Below are positions 31,104-38,835 of a stretch of DNA of 39,568 nt, in pieces. The notes under the pieces are model-generated. The model saw only the letters and a list, made by a program, of their open reading frames with translations, did not search any database and was not told where the DNA came from. The translations under genes were made by a program, and so were the position numbers. Where the stretch lies: positions 1 through 39,568 of the forward strand of contig DAIDKK010000003.1 of NCBI GenBank assembly GCA_027450065.1, given 5' to 3'. Source of the stretch: Candidatus Saccharimonadota bacterium. Lineage in GTDB: Bacteria > Patescibacteriota > Saccharimonadia > Saccharimonadales > UBA4665. Numbering within the stretch: position 1 is the stretch's first letter; every line of letters starts with the position of its first letter.

Positions 31104-33260
31104 ATGACACAAGAGCATCATAACCATGGGTTTCCTGAATCGGCTATAGGGGACGGCCAGTCACTCATCTATGTCTGTCCTATGCACCCGGAGGTTCAGA
31201 GTGATCATCCCGATCGTTGCCCGGAGTGTGGCATGAACCTCGTACCTGGCAAAAAGAAAAAGCCACCTCTCTCTCATGAGCACATGGCTCACGACAAACA
31301 TGCCGGGCATAGCCCCAACATGTTTAAGCAGAAGTTTTGGGCTAGCCTGCTATTCACAGCCCCAACCCTGCTATTTTCTGGCGCGGTGCAAGGGTGGCTT
31401 GGCTTCCACCTCGCCTTTCATGGTAGTCAGTATATACCGGCTATTTTTGGAACGGCTATATTTTTTTATGGTGGCCTAGTGTTTCTGAAGAGTGCCAAGG
31501 TTGAGCTGGAGGCACGCTTACCGGGTATGATGACTCTCATATCTATGGCCATTACGGTCGCATTTGGTTATAGCTTGGCAGTTACATTCAAACTTGTACG
31601 TGGCATGGACTTCTGGTGGGAACTTGCTACCCTTGTCACTATTATGCTGCTCGGGCATTGGTTGGAAATGGCCTCCGTCCAGAGTGCGCAGGGTGCATTA
31701 AAGGAGCTAGCTAAACTACTCCCAGACGAGGCAGAGTTATTAGATGGTAGCAGTACGAAAAAAATACCTGTCAGAGAATTAAAAATTGGGGACCTGATAC
31801 TTATTCGGCCTGGTGCCCAAATACCGACAGACGGTGAAGTGACCCTAGGTGAATCTGATGTCAATGAGTCGATGCTCACCGGTGAATCAAGACCAGTCAA
31901 GAAAATAGCTAAAACGACCGTTATCGGCGGAACCATCAACGGTAACGGTTCACTTACCGTCAGGGTTGCTAAGATCGGTGGTGACACAGCACTCGCTGGT
32001 ATCATGAAACTCGTTGCTGAAGCTCAAAATAGCAAATCAAAAACGCAGATTCTAGCGGATAAAGCCGCATTTTACCTGACCTTTATTGCGCTTGGCGCTG
32101 CTGTTATTACTGGTCTGGTGTGGGGATTCGACGGTAAGCCTGCGGGATTTATTCTCGAACGTATTGTAACTGTTTTGGTCATTGCTTGTCCTCATGCACT
32201 GGGCTTAGCGGTACCACTCGTAACAGCCATCTCTACCTCGTTGGCTGCTAAAAATGGCTTGCTCGTGCGGCAGCGTGTTGCGCTAGAAGCTGCTCGCAAC
32301 ATCGATATTGTTTTATTTGATAAGACCGGCACCCTGACTAAAGGCCAGCAAGGGGTAACAGATATCTGGAAGACAGGCAACTATAAAGCTGATGATATCC
32401 TGCAGTTGGCTGCCAGCCTAGAGCAACATAGCGAGCATATTATCGGCAAGAGTATTGTCCAAAAAGCTTCTGAGCAAGGTATGGATTTCGACAAGGTGGA
32501 AAATTTTGTCGCCCTACCAGGCTTGGGCATAAAAGGTATGTTGCATGACAATGAAACATATGTTGCCGCGAGCCGTCGGTACCTTATAGAGAATAGCATC
32601 GTAGTTCCTGCTGAAATCATTACACCAATCAAACAAGCGGCTAAAGATGGCAAGACTGAAGTATACCTGATGAAGGATAACGTTGTGATTGGTGCTCTTG
32701 CGCTTGCTGACGAAATTCGTGAAGAGTCCCGCGAGACAGTCGCTACCCTAAAAGGGATGGGTATAAAGTCGGCTATGATAACTGGTGATTCTTATGAGGT
32801 AGCAGCATATGTCGCTCGTGAGCTTGGTCTCGACCAATTTTTTGCGGAAGTTCATCCTGAAGACAAAGCAGCCAAAGTCAAAGAGCTGCAAACGGCAGGT
32901 CAACGCGTCGCTATGGTTGGCGATGGTGTCAACGACGCGCCGGCACTCGTGCAGGCAGATATTGGTATTGCCATTGGTGCTGGCACGGACGTGGCTATCG
33001 AGTCTGCTGGTATAGTGCTAGTGAGTAGTGACCCGCGTGGCGTTGCCAAGACTATCAAGCTATCAAAAATTTCCTACCGCAAGATGCTGCAAAACCTTGG
33101 CTGGGCGACTGGCTATAATACACTAGCCATTCCGCTTGCTGCAGGGGTGACTTCTGGATTGGGTTTTGTACTATCGCCTGCATTAGGTGCGGTATTGATG
33201 TCGCTTTCTACGATAATCGTTGCGATTAATGCTCAAATCTTACGTAAGTCAGTGCTCTGA
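31104..33260 (+). CDS. copB: Copper/heavy-metal translocating P1B-type ATPase, CopB-like
   Basis: 718 aa efflux pump. Seen: N-terminal His-rich head, a metal-binding motif [20 protein letters not shown] in two words (CPMHPEV, CPECGMN; C25, C39, C42), eight hydrophobic segments, TGES actuator motif, CPH in the metal-path helix (362-364) followed by ALG, DKTGT phosphorylation site (Asp about 406), GDGVND hinge. CPH rather than CPC marks the CopB subgroup, usually linked to Cu(II)/Cu(I) or silver. No classical CXXC HMA domain is present. Ribosome site GGGAGGGG lies before the ATG. In the same operon as the ArsR-YHS regulator. Confidence 0.92.
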   Translation: MTQEHHNHGFPESAIGDGQSLIYVCPMHPEVQSDHPDRCPECGMNLVPGKKKKPPLSHEHMAHDKHAGHSPNMFKQKFWASLLFTAPTLLFSGAVQGWLGFHLAFHGSQYIPAIFGTAIFFYGGLVFLKSAKVELEARLPGMMTLISMAITVAFGYSLAVTFKLVRGMDFWWELATLVTIMLLGHWLEMASVQSAQGALKELAKLLPDEAELLDGSSTKKIPVRELKIGDLILIRPGAQIPTDGEVTLGESDVNESMLTGESRPVKKIAKTTVIGGTINGNGSLTVRVAKIGGDTALAGIMKLVAEAQNSKSKTQILADKAAFYLTFIALGAAVITGLVWGFDGKPAGFILERIVTVLVIACPHALGLAVPLVTAISTSLAAKNGLLVRQRVALEAARNIDIVLFDKTGTLTKGQQGVTDIWKTGNYKADDILQLAASLEQHSEHIIGKSIVQKASEQGMDFDKVENFVALPGLGIKGMLHDNETYVAASRRYLIENSIVVPAEIITPIKQAAKDGKTEVYLMKDNVVIGALALADEIREESRETVATLKGMGIKSAMITGDSYEVAAYVARELGLDQFFAEVHPEDKAAKVKELQTAGQRVAMVGDGVNDAPALVQADIGIAIGAGTDVAIESAGIVLVSSDPRGVAKTIKLSKISYRKMLQNLGWATGYNTLAIPLAAGVTSGLGFVLSPALGAVLMSLSTIIVAINAQILRKSVL

Positions 33261-33286
33261 GCTACGGCACCGTTTTTATCCGTAGC
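33261..33286 (+). terminator. Stem-loop after the metal ATPase
   Basis: GCTACGG, 12-nt loop containing TTTTT, CCGTAGC, immediately after the stop codon. No T-run follows, so it is only terminator-like. Confidence 0.4.
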
Positions 33287-33315
33287 ATTTGCTTCACATG
33301 ATTTTTCATCATGTA

Positions 33316-33411
33316 CTAAACAGCCAAAATCTCCGCGGCACTATTTATCCGTAAGACTCGAATATGCATGCTGTGTTCTATGAATGAATCTAGATCGGGC
33401 GATGAGCTCAT
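33316..33411 (-). pseudogene. Truncated paralog of the 108-aa protein (31 codons)
   Basis: ORF MSSSPDLDSFIEHSMHIRVL followed by RINSAAEILAV and a stop. It aligns with the N-terminus of the 25606-25932 product (…SDINQFLESIMHIRVLRMNGAG…, about 13 of 23 identical), then breaks off. A TATATT box ends 6 nt before its ATG, the same promoter layout as the full gene. Probably a gene remnant after deletion; expression as a 31-aa peptide is possible. Confidence 0.6.
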
Positions 33412-33461
33412 AGGCACAATATAATAATAAACAATGACTACGACCGAAAAAGCACCTGCTA

Positions 33462-34100
33462 TTAGTAGCTTTGGATTTGCTTCAGATAGTCAACGAGCGT
33501 TGGCAATTGCCGTGAGGTACAGGTCGTTTCGGTGTATGCATACAGCGTCTTGCCGCTATTGAGCTTCTTCATAAATTGTAGCTTGGCAGCCCCTCCATTC
33601 TCATCCTGTGAACTGTAAGAGAATTGGACGCCACGACTGCAGGCCTGAAGGTTTGGTACTTGCCCGAAAATAGCCACTAGTACATCTTGGGAATTTTTGT
33701 GTGCAGACTCTGCAGTTGCCTGCGCCGTAAGCAGTTTATTCTGTGCTTCACTCATGATGCCCTTTGAGGTAACTTGCAGACCAAAAGTAGCTCCGTTGCC
33801 GATGTTTGCATACTCTATTTGCCGCAAACCATAGTCTTGGTTCGGGGCAGGTAGTTGCAAGCGGACATCAGGGAAATATACCTGACCTGTTTGAGCGTCC
33901 ACAGGGGCGACTGCATTCAAATTATTTACGGAGTTATCTATTAGGCTAGCGATAAGTGGTTGGCTGGCAAGGGCTTGACTATTCACTTGGTGTACGTGCC
34001 AATCGTACATCCCTTGGAATACCATACAGGCCAAAATGAGAGCAGCACCTATAGTGATTGGGAAGTTTTGACGAAGTTTTACTAAAACTTTGTGTATCAT
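33462..34100 (-). CDS. Hypothetical exported/membrane-anchored protein, 212 aa
   Basis: N-terminal basic segment and one hydrophobic helix (residues 15-31), then an extracytoplasmic domain with Gln/Asn/Ser-rich sequence. A cysteine (LQACSRGVQF) and a second (ETTCTSRQLP) could form a disulfide. Family not recognised. AAGGTAAAG before the ATG may be its ribosome site. It stands alone between the truncated paralog and the tRNA region, and nothing ties it to the metal genes except proximity. Confidence 0.7.
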   Translation of the reverse strand: MIHKVLVKLRQNFPITIGAALILACMVFQGMYDWHVHQVNSQALASQPLIASLIDNSVNNLNAVAPVDAQTGQVYFPDVRLQLPAPNQDYGLRQIEYANIGNGATFGLQVTSKGIMSEAQNKLLTAQATAESAHKNSQDVLVAIFGQVPNLQACSRGVQFSYSSQDENGGAAKLQFMKKLNSGKTLYAYTETTCTSRQLPTLVDYLKQIQSY

Positions 34101-34251
34101 GCTTTACCTTACCCGGATTGTAAGAGGGTATAAAATGTTTGTCAATATCACCACGCTTGTAGCAAATTACCTCTCAGCCTGTGTCTTGCTATGAGCTCAC
34201 GGCCCACTTAGTGTCTCAAAACCAAAACTGCTTCAATAATCTCACTACAAA

Positions 34252-34291
34252 CTCCAAACAAAAAACCCCGAAGGAGCTTCTTTGTTTGGAG
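34252..34291 (-). terminator. Terminator hairpin after the tRNA-like remnant
   Basis: On the minus strand, an 11-bp outer stem CTCCAAACAAA / TTTGTTTGGAG and an inner CTCC-TTCG-GGG stem with a T6 run. The outer stem begins in the CCA-like end of the tRNA-like remnant, as it does for tRNA-Lys. Further out, 34101-34251 shows nothing I can name. Confidence 0.6.
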
Positions 34292-34304
34292 GGTCCAGTG
34301 AGAC
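34286..34304 (-). repeat. 19-bp copy of the tRNA-Lys 3' end
   Basis: Identical to 34477-34495 (3' end of tRNA-Lys) except one base. Same orientation, 191 bp apart. Confidence 0.7.
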
Positions 34305-34440
34305 AGCGCACTTCGTACTTTTCCGCTACGGCGTGCTCGGAATACATTCCTGCGCGCGTCCTCGCTTTACCGAACTCACGATACTTCGCATATTTTCTTC
34401 GAAAATCTGCAGTGTCGTGAGCCCAGCCATGCGGTGGACC
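34292..34440 (-). other. tRNA-like remnant or unknown structured RNA, 149 nt
   Basis: On the minus strand it opens with GGTCCA and ends with TGGACC, a closing stem, and is followed by a CCA-like end and a terminator. Inside are CGTGAGTTCG (T-arm-like, identical to tRNA-Lys over 11 nt), an inverted GTGTCGTGAG copy at 34412-34421, and a 9-bp hairpin (GCAGATTTTC/GAAAATATGC). Anticodon and D arms cannot be drawn. Either a tRNA gene interrupted by inserts, or the trace of integration into the tRNA gene. Confidence 0.35.
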
Positions 34441-34480
34441 AAGTAAAAAGGCCTATCTTGCGACAGGTCTTTTTACTTGG
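34439..34480 (-). terminator. Terminator of tRNA-Lys
   Basis: A 12-bp outer stem CCAAGTAAAAAG / CTTTTTACTTGG with an inner CCTGTC-GCAA-GATAGG. The stem starts with the encoded CCA of the tRNA. The hairpin is nearly symmetric and may work on both strands. Confidence 0.7.
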
Positions 34481-34553
34481 AGGGCCCAGTGAGACTCGAA
34501 CTCACGACACGAGGCTTAAAAGGCCTCTGCTCTACCGACTGAGCTATGGGCCC
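34478..34553 (-). tRNA. tRNA-Lys (UUU)
   Basis: Cloverleaf is clear on the minus strand: acceptor GGGCCCA / TGGGCCC, D arm GCTCAGTCGGTAGAGC, anticodon stem GAGGC / GCCTC with loop CTTTTAA (anticodon TTT), T arm GTGAG-TTCGAGT-CTCAC, discriminator T, encoded CCA. Length 76 nt with CCA. Two separate hairpins lie upstream in its leader. Confidence 0.95.
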
Positions 34554-34562
34554 TCGGCTGGT

Positions 34563-34589
34563 ATGAGATAAACCTACGGTTTTTCTCAT
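34563..34589. other. Stem-loop in the tRNA-Lys leader
   Basis: ATGAGA-T-AAACC, loop TAC, GGTTT-T-TCTCAT: 11 pairs with one T-T mismatch. A GATGAA/TTCATC hairpin follows at about 34600-34617. Together with flanking sequence these fill the stretch between tRNA and promoter. Confidence 0.5.
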
Positions 34590-34664
34590 CGCGCGGGGCG
34601 ATGAAATGAATTCATCGTCTCCGGCTGCTCTTTTCCCTACAGAAAGAGGAAAATAACTCCTTAC

Positions 34665-34692
34665 ATTATCTATATTTTAGGGTAAAAGTCAA
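34665..34692 (-). promoter_or_regulatory. Promoter of tRNA-Lys
   Basis: Minus strand -35 TTGACT (34692-34687), 16 nt, -10 GATAAT (34670-34665). Transcript would begin near 34658, about 105 nt before the mature tRNA. Confidence 0.6.
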
Positions 34693-34772
34693 TGTATACC
34701 GAGCATATCAGACACGGTCACCCTTATTACGCTCATGGCTTACGAGAATCTCTTTGATACCATTTTTATACG

Positions 34773-36245
34773 ATGCAGTGGCGACCATCACTCCACGTGT
34801 TCAAACGAATGCGAACAGATATGGTACTTGTTGGAAGCGGGAGCTTTCTACTCGGTTTACTGCTGGCGCGCTGGCACTTTGTTGTGCCACTCTGGCCAGT
34901 ACTTTTGCTCGCAGCTTCCGTGGTACTGATACGACAAAAAGCCATTCGTGTCATGTTAGTTTTGTTATGTGGGCTCAGTTTGGGCGTGTGGCGCGGGAGT
35001 ATTTTCCTGCAGGCCCTCCAACCATACCAAGATTTTGCCACCCAAAAGGTCAGCATGCGTGCGACCGTTAGTATGGACGCGGTGTATGGACAAAACTCGC
35101 AGCTTAGTTTTGACGTGTCACACATACAATTCCTCAAGCCAGAGGCGATGACCGTACCAGGAACAGTAAAGGTGAGCGGATTTGGTGAGTTGGCGGTGTA
35201 TCGAGGCGATGTGTTGGAGATTACCGGTAAGCTCTATCCTACTCGGGGTGGCAAACAGGCAAGTATAGGCTACGCGCAGTTCACGCGGGTTGCAAGCCAT
35301 CAAACAGTCATAGATACGCTGCGGCGGAAGTTTGTAGCAGGCATGCAAACGGCATTACCTGAGCCAATTGCTTCGTTTGGCTTGGGATTACTCATAGGGC
35401 AGCGCAATACGCTCCCCTACGCAACGAGCCAGGCATTACTGATGGTGGGGCTGACTCATATTATTGCTGTCAGTGGCTATAATCTGACTATTCTTTTAAA
35501 TGCTGCGCGTCGCTTGCTTGGTAATAAGTCTAAACGACTTACGACTATTGTGGCAGTAGGGCTCATGGTATTTTTCCTCCTATTTGCGGGGTCAAGTCCG
35601 AGTATTGTACGGGCGGCAGTCGTGAGTGGCCTAAGCCTCGCGGCTTGGTACTATGGTCGGACCGTACGACCTATGGTACTCATATTGCTTGCGGCAGCGC
35701 TGACAACCTATGCGACACCGATGTATTTTTGGTCAGATATTAGCTGGTGGCTTTCAATATTGGCGTTCTTTGGCATTCTTGTGATTGCCCCTCGTATCAT
35801 CGCCCAGCTATACATAGAACGTGAAGTACCTATGCTTGTACAGATTGCTATAGAGACTGCCAGCGCTGAAATTATGACTATCCCACTCATCATGTTTATA
35901 TTTGGGCAGGTATCGTTTATCGGTTTGCTAGCCAATGTACTTGTCGCTAGCGTTATTCCACTCGCCATGCTCTTAAGTTTTATTGCTGGACTTGCCGGCA
36001 TGCTCCTGCCGCTATTGGCCGGTTGGGCCGCGTGGCCGGCAAATATTTTATTGACGTATATGCTCGATACGACTACCATCTTGAGCCGTCTTCCCCATGT
36101 TTTTCAGACAAATGTCTACCTCGGCGTAATGGATATGGCGCTCTGTTATGGCTTGATTGCTATCTTGGTATTCGCTTTGCGGCAGAAGTCAGCGGTCTGG
36201 TTTAGTCAAATTGCCAATAAATCGAAAAAAATAGGTAGTGCCTAA
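34773..36245 (+). CDS. comEC: ComEC/Rec2 competence channel, form without the hydrolase domain
   Basis: 490 aa membrane protein for DNA uptake. Seen: hydrophobic N-terminus with an ARWHFVVPLWPVLLLAASVV-type DUF4131 region, an extracytoplasmic OB-like part (residues about 85-185), and the Competence domain with LLIGQRNTLP, VGLTHIIAVSGYNLTILLN, FAGSSPSIVRAAVVSG and further helices. It ends just after the helices and lacks the C-terminal metallo-beta-lactamase-like domain that completes typical 700-aa ComEC. The start is uncertain: ATG 34773 or ATG 34809. No clear promoter box or ribosome site. The hydrolase function may be encoded elsewhere. Confidence 0.85.
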   Translation: MQWRPSLHVFKRMRTDMVLVGSGSFLLGLLLARWHFVVPLWPVLLLAASVVLIRQKAIRVMLVLLCGLSLGVWRGSIFLQALQPYQDFATQKVSMRATVSMDAVYGQNSQLSFDVSHIQFLKPEAMTVPGTVKVSGFGELAVYRGDVLEITGKLYPTRGGKQASIGYAQFTRVASHQTVIDTLRRKFVAGMQTALPEPIASFGLGLLIGQRNTLPYATSQALLMVGLTHIIAVSGYNLTILLNAARRLLGNKSKRLTTIVAVGLMVFFLLFAGSSPSIVRAAVVSGLSLAAWYYGRTVRPMVLILLAAALTTYATPMYFWSDISWWLSILAFFGILVIAPRIIAQLYIEREVPMLVQIAIETASAEIMTIPLIMFIFGQVSFIGLLANVLVASVIPLAMLLSFIAGLAGMLLPLLAGWAAWPANILLTYMLDTTTILSRLPHVFQTNVYLGVMDMALCYGLIAILVFALRQKSAVWFSQIANKSKKIGSA

Positions 36246-36260
36246 ATGCCAGCTAACCCC

Positions 36261-36266
36261 TATACT
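36261..36266 (+). promoter_or_regulatory. -10 box of the Crp/Fnr gene (leaderless)
   Basis: TATACT ending 6 nt before the ATG at 36273. An in-frame ATG at 36246 precedes the box and is therefore unlikely to be the main start. Confidence 0.55.
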
Positions 36267-36272
36267 ATAGAT

Positions 36273-36959
36273 ATGAACAGAAATTTGGATGAACGTAAAC
36301 TGTTTGGCAAATTAACTATTCTGCAGCCACTAGGTGTAACGCGGCGCTATCCCAAGAAGCGCACTATTATTTTTCAGGGCGAAACACCACGTAGTGTCTA
36401 TATTCTTAAGAGTGGCATCGTAAAAGTCTACGGTATAACGAGTGAAGGCGATCAGCGAACAGTGACACTTTTGAGCGCCGGTGATGTATTCCCCACTTCT
36501 TGGGTGTTTGGCAAGACGGAAACTAGCATTTACTACTATGAGGCGGCCTCGGATTGCCTTGTTTTGGCGGTGACCAAAGAGGACTACATGGAGGCACTGA
36601 ATACAGATGCCGAGCTTAAAGAGCAAATGTTCCAAACCTACATGTCCCACTATATTGCGTCAACCATGCATGTCTACGCGCTCGAACATTCTCATGCCCG
36701 CGATAAGCTTATTTATATTTTGCAGTACCTCACGACTCGATTTGGTGAAAAAGAAGAAGATGGCAAGATACGCATTGCACTCCGCCTCAGTCACCAAGAT
36801 ATTGCGGAAATGGTTGGAATTACGCGCGAAACAGCGGCGGTTGAACTCCATAAGTTGAAACGCAAAGGCTATATAACCTACCAACGGTTTACGTATTGGG
36901 TGGATGTTAGTAAGCTCCAAAAGCTCAAAGGCGATGAAGACATGACGGTTACTATCTAA
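36273..36959 (+). CDS. Crp/Fnr-family transcription regulator
   Basis: 228 aa from the preferred ATG. Seen: N-terminal cyclic-nucleotide-binding-like beta barrel (IIFQGETPRSVYILKSGIVKV, LLSAGDVFP), a long dimerisation helix with MSHYIASTMHVYALEHSHAR, and a C-terminal Crp-type HTH LSHQDIAEMVGITRETAAVELHKLKRKGYI in parts. Cysteine is rare, so it is not an Fnr iron-sulfur sensor; the ligand is unknown. The cNMP residues of true Crp are not evident. Confidence 0.88.
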   Translation: MNRNLDERKLFGKLTILQPLGVTRRYPKKRTIIFQGETPRSVYILKSGIVKVYGITSEGDQRTVTLLSAGDVFPTSWVFGKTETSIYYYEAASDCLVLAVTKEDYMEALNTDAELKEQMFQTYMSHYIASTMHVYALEHSHARDKLIYILQYLTTRFGEKEEDGKIRIALRLSHQDIAEMVGITRETAAVELHKLKRKGYITYQRFTYWVDVSKLQKLKGDEDMTVTI

Positions 36960-36989
36960 GATTTTCGGGTGTTTGGCATTCTAGCATTC

Positions 36990-36998
36990 GATGTGGTA
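36990..36998 (+). promoter_or_regulatory. Extended -10 promoter of yebC (approximate position)
   Basis: TGG plus TAATAT about 35-40 nt before the yebC ATG, followed by an AAGGAG ribosome site (near 37014-37019). This unit has an ordinary leader. Confidence 0.4.
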
Positions 36999-37031
36999 AT
37001 ATAACAGATACAAAAGGAGTAGTTTGTAGGT

Positions 37032-37760
37032 ATGTCAGGACACTCGAAATGGTCAACTATTAAGCGTGAGAAGGGCGTAAAAGACGCGGCTCGTGGTGCT
37101 GTTTTTACGAAGCTCGGCAATGCCATCGCTCTGGCTGCGCGTGGGGGGATTGATCCGGAGACAAACTTTACACTTCGACTCGCCATTGATAAAGCCAAGG
37201 CTGCTAATATGCCACACGCCAACATCCAGCGCGCCATTGACCGTATTAAAGATAAGGGCGCAGCTGAGCTCCAAGAGGTCATGTATGAGGGTTATGGGCC
37301 GGGTGGTGCCGCTATTCTTGTGGAGGTCGCCACCGACAATCTAAACCGTACCTATCCAGAAGTTCGCCTAGCTTTTAGCAAGCATGGTGGTAGTATTGCC
37401 GAGAAGGGCGCTGTAGCCTTCCAGTTTGCCCGTAAGGGCCTTATCCACGTAAAGGCGGCTGGTGATGAGTTTATGCTTGAAGCACTCGACGCAGGGGCCG
37501 AGGATGTGCAGGAAGAAGACGGCGAAAGTGATGTCTACACGGTAGATACTGAGCTGGCACGCGTGCGAGATAGCCTCAAGGAGCGCGGCTTTGCAATAAC
37601 TGAAGCGGCCCTGACGTATGTCCCCTCTACAACCATTGAGATTACGGATCCCGATACGGCCGGTAAGATTATGCGGTTAATGGACGCACTCGATGATATC
37701 GATGACGTAAGTGACACACACGTAAACTTCGACATCGCCGAAGGCATCTTGAATGAATAA
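37032..37760 (+). CDS. yebC: YebC/PmpR family regulator (TACO1-like)
   Basis: 242 aa, normal length. Seen: SGHSKWSTIKREKG at the N-terminus, followed by the three-domain family pattern with YEGYGPGGAAILVEVATDN and LAFSKHGGSIAEKGAVAFQF. The family was first described as transcription regulators near ruvC and is now also known as a translation factor for polyproline or difficult sequences. A Shine-Dalgarno is present. It leads the yebC, NUDIX, ruvC, ruvA unit; the NUDIX start overlaps its stop by 8 nt. Confidence 0.95.
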   Translation: MSGHSKWSTIKREKGVKDAARGAVFTKLGNAIALAARGGIDPETNFTLRLAIDKAKAANMPHANIQRAIDRIKDKGAAELQEVMYEGYGPGGAAILVEVATDNLNRTYPEVRLAFSKHGGSIAEKGAVAFQFARKGLIHVKAAGDEFMLEALDAGAEDVQEEDGESDVYTVDTELARVRDSLKERGFAITEAALTYVPSTTIEITDPDTAGKIMRLMDALDDIDDVSDTHVNFDIAEGILNE

Positions 37761-38250
37761 AACGGTCGTTGCCCGTGATATTAATGGTAATACGTACGAT
37801 GTTCCTCTAAATGAGCTAACTTGGCGCCCATCAGCGTACGCGATTGTTATCCGAGGAGGTAATGTCCTGCTGTCAAAACAGTTCAATGGGTATGATTTAC
37901 CGGGTGGCGGGATAGATTTTGGTGAGCTGCCGGAAGAGGCAGCTATTCGCGAAGCGAGAGAAGAAACTGGCATTGAAATTGCGTCCCCAGAGCTTTTACG
38001 GTGCGAGACAAGCTTCTTCAAGCAGAATCACAAAGACGGTAGTGTCATCCAGTCATTACAGCTGTATTATGAGTGTTCCTTTATTGCTGGAGAATTGTCT
38101 ACCGAAGGCTTCGATGAGCACGAAAAGGAGTACGCAGATATGCCCGAATGGTTTCCGGTTAGTAAACTTGATTCCGTAATCGTAGCAAACAGCTATGATT
38201 GGCGAAGTTTAGTAAAGAGGATTGCTCGGGATGAGAATACTGGGGATTGA
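37753..38250 (+). CDS. NUDIX hydrolase
   Basis: 165 aa. The Nudix box is complete: GGGIDFGELPEEAAIREARE followed by ETGIE, matching GX5EX7REUXEEXGU. NUDIX enzymes split nucleoside diphosphates linked to another moiety; the substrate cannot be read. It overlaps yebC upstream (8 nt) and ruvC downstream (20 nt), so translation of all three is coupled. Its insertion between yebC and ruvC departs from the usual yebC-ruvC pair. Confidence 0.93.
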   Translation: MNKTVVARDINGNTYDVPLNELTWRPSAYAIVIRGGNVLLSKQFNGYDLPGGGIDFGELPEEAAIREAREETGIEIASPELLRCETSFFKQNHKDGSVIQSLQLYYECSFIAGELSTEGFDEHEKEYADMPEWFPVSKLDSVIVANSYDWRSLVKRIARDENTGD

Positions 38251-38704
38251 TCCAGGAACTGGCATCCTTGGCTTTGGGGTGCTCGATATTATAGCCGGCA
38301 AGCCGGTTATGGTCGATGCAGGCGTTATACGGACGCCCGTGCACGAGGATGATTCGGTGCGCCTGCAGACTATCTTCGAGGAATTAACAGATATAATTAT
38401 TGAGACTAAGCCAGATCAGATGGCTGTCGAGAAACTGTTTTTTGCGCGCAATGTAACAACGGCTATTACCGTAGCACAGGCTCGTGGTGTTGTGCTCCTC
38501 GCTGGCAGGCAAGCAGGCCTAGAACTCTTTGAATACACCCCACTACAGATAAAGATGGCAATTACGGGCTACGGCAAAGCTGACAAAAAACAGGTGCAAG
38601 AAATGGTACGCATACATCTTGGGTTGAGCGAAGTGCCGAAGCCGGACGACTGTGCTGATGCGCTTGCTGCCGCGCTTACATGTGCGCAGTCCCGCAAAGT
38701 CTAG
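38231..38704 (+). CDS. ruvC: Holliday junction resolvase RuvC
   Basis: Cuts Holliday junctions at the end of recombination. Seen: MRILGIDPGTGILGFGVLD with the first catalytic Asp at residue 7, the second acidic position in VEKLFF (about Glu 68), and PDDCADALAAAL, whose DxxD-type acids complete the site. 157 aa is normal. Start set at ATG 38231 because MRILGIDPG is the family start; the frame is open three codons further. Confidence 0.96.
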   Translation: MRILGIDPGTGILGFGVLDIIAGKPVMVDAGVIRTPVHEDDSVRLQTIFEELTDIIIETKPDQMAVEKLFFARNVTTAITVAQARGVVLLAGRQAGLELFEYTPLQIKMAITGYGKADKKQVQEMVRIHLGLSEVPKPDDCADALAAALTCAQSRKV

Positions 38705-38711
38705 ATAAACC

Positions 38712-38745
38712 AGGAAGGCCTTGCCTCTCCAGGCCAGGTTTTCCT
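38712..38745 (+). terminator. Stem-loop after ruvC
   Basis: Outer AGGAA / TTCCT and inner GGCCT-9 nt-AGGCC (38717-38735). A few T follow in the outer arm. It probably separates ruvC from ruvA, which has its own promoter. The remaining gap up to 38820 shows nothing else. Confidence 0.4.
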
Positions 38746-38823
38746 CCTGCTCTAAAACTCGCGTGGAGCATGGGCTCACTTAGCCTATTAGCTTAATCCA
38801 AGGATAGTAAGTCGAGTTCGGGT

Positions 38824-38829
38824 TATACT
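38824..38829 (+). promoter_or_regulatory. -10 box of ruvA (leaderless)
   Basis: TATACT, then AGGAGT, then ATG. The AGGAG looks like a Shine-Dalgarno but lies only one base from the start codon, too close to work, and would be upstream of the expected transcription start. Confidence 0.5.
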
Positions 38830-38835
38830 AGGAGT

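Noticed and set aside
34101-34251. Promoter or small RNA before the exported-protein gene
   Set aside because: No symmetric structure or full promoter; only a weak TACAAT, so not annotated.
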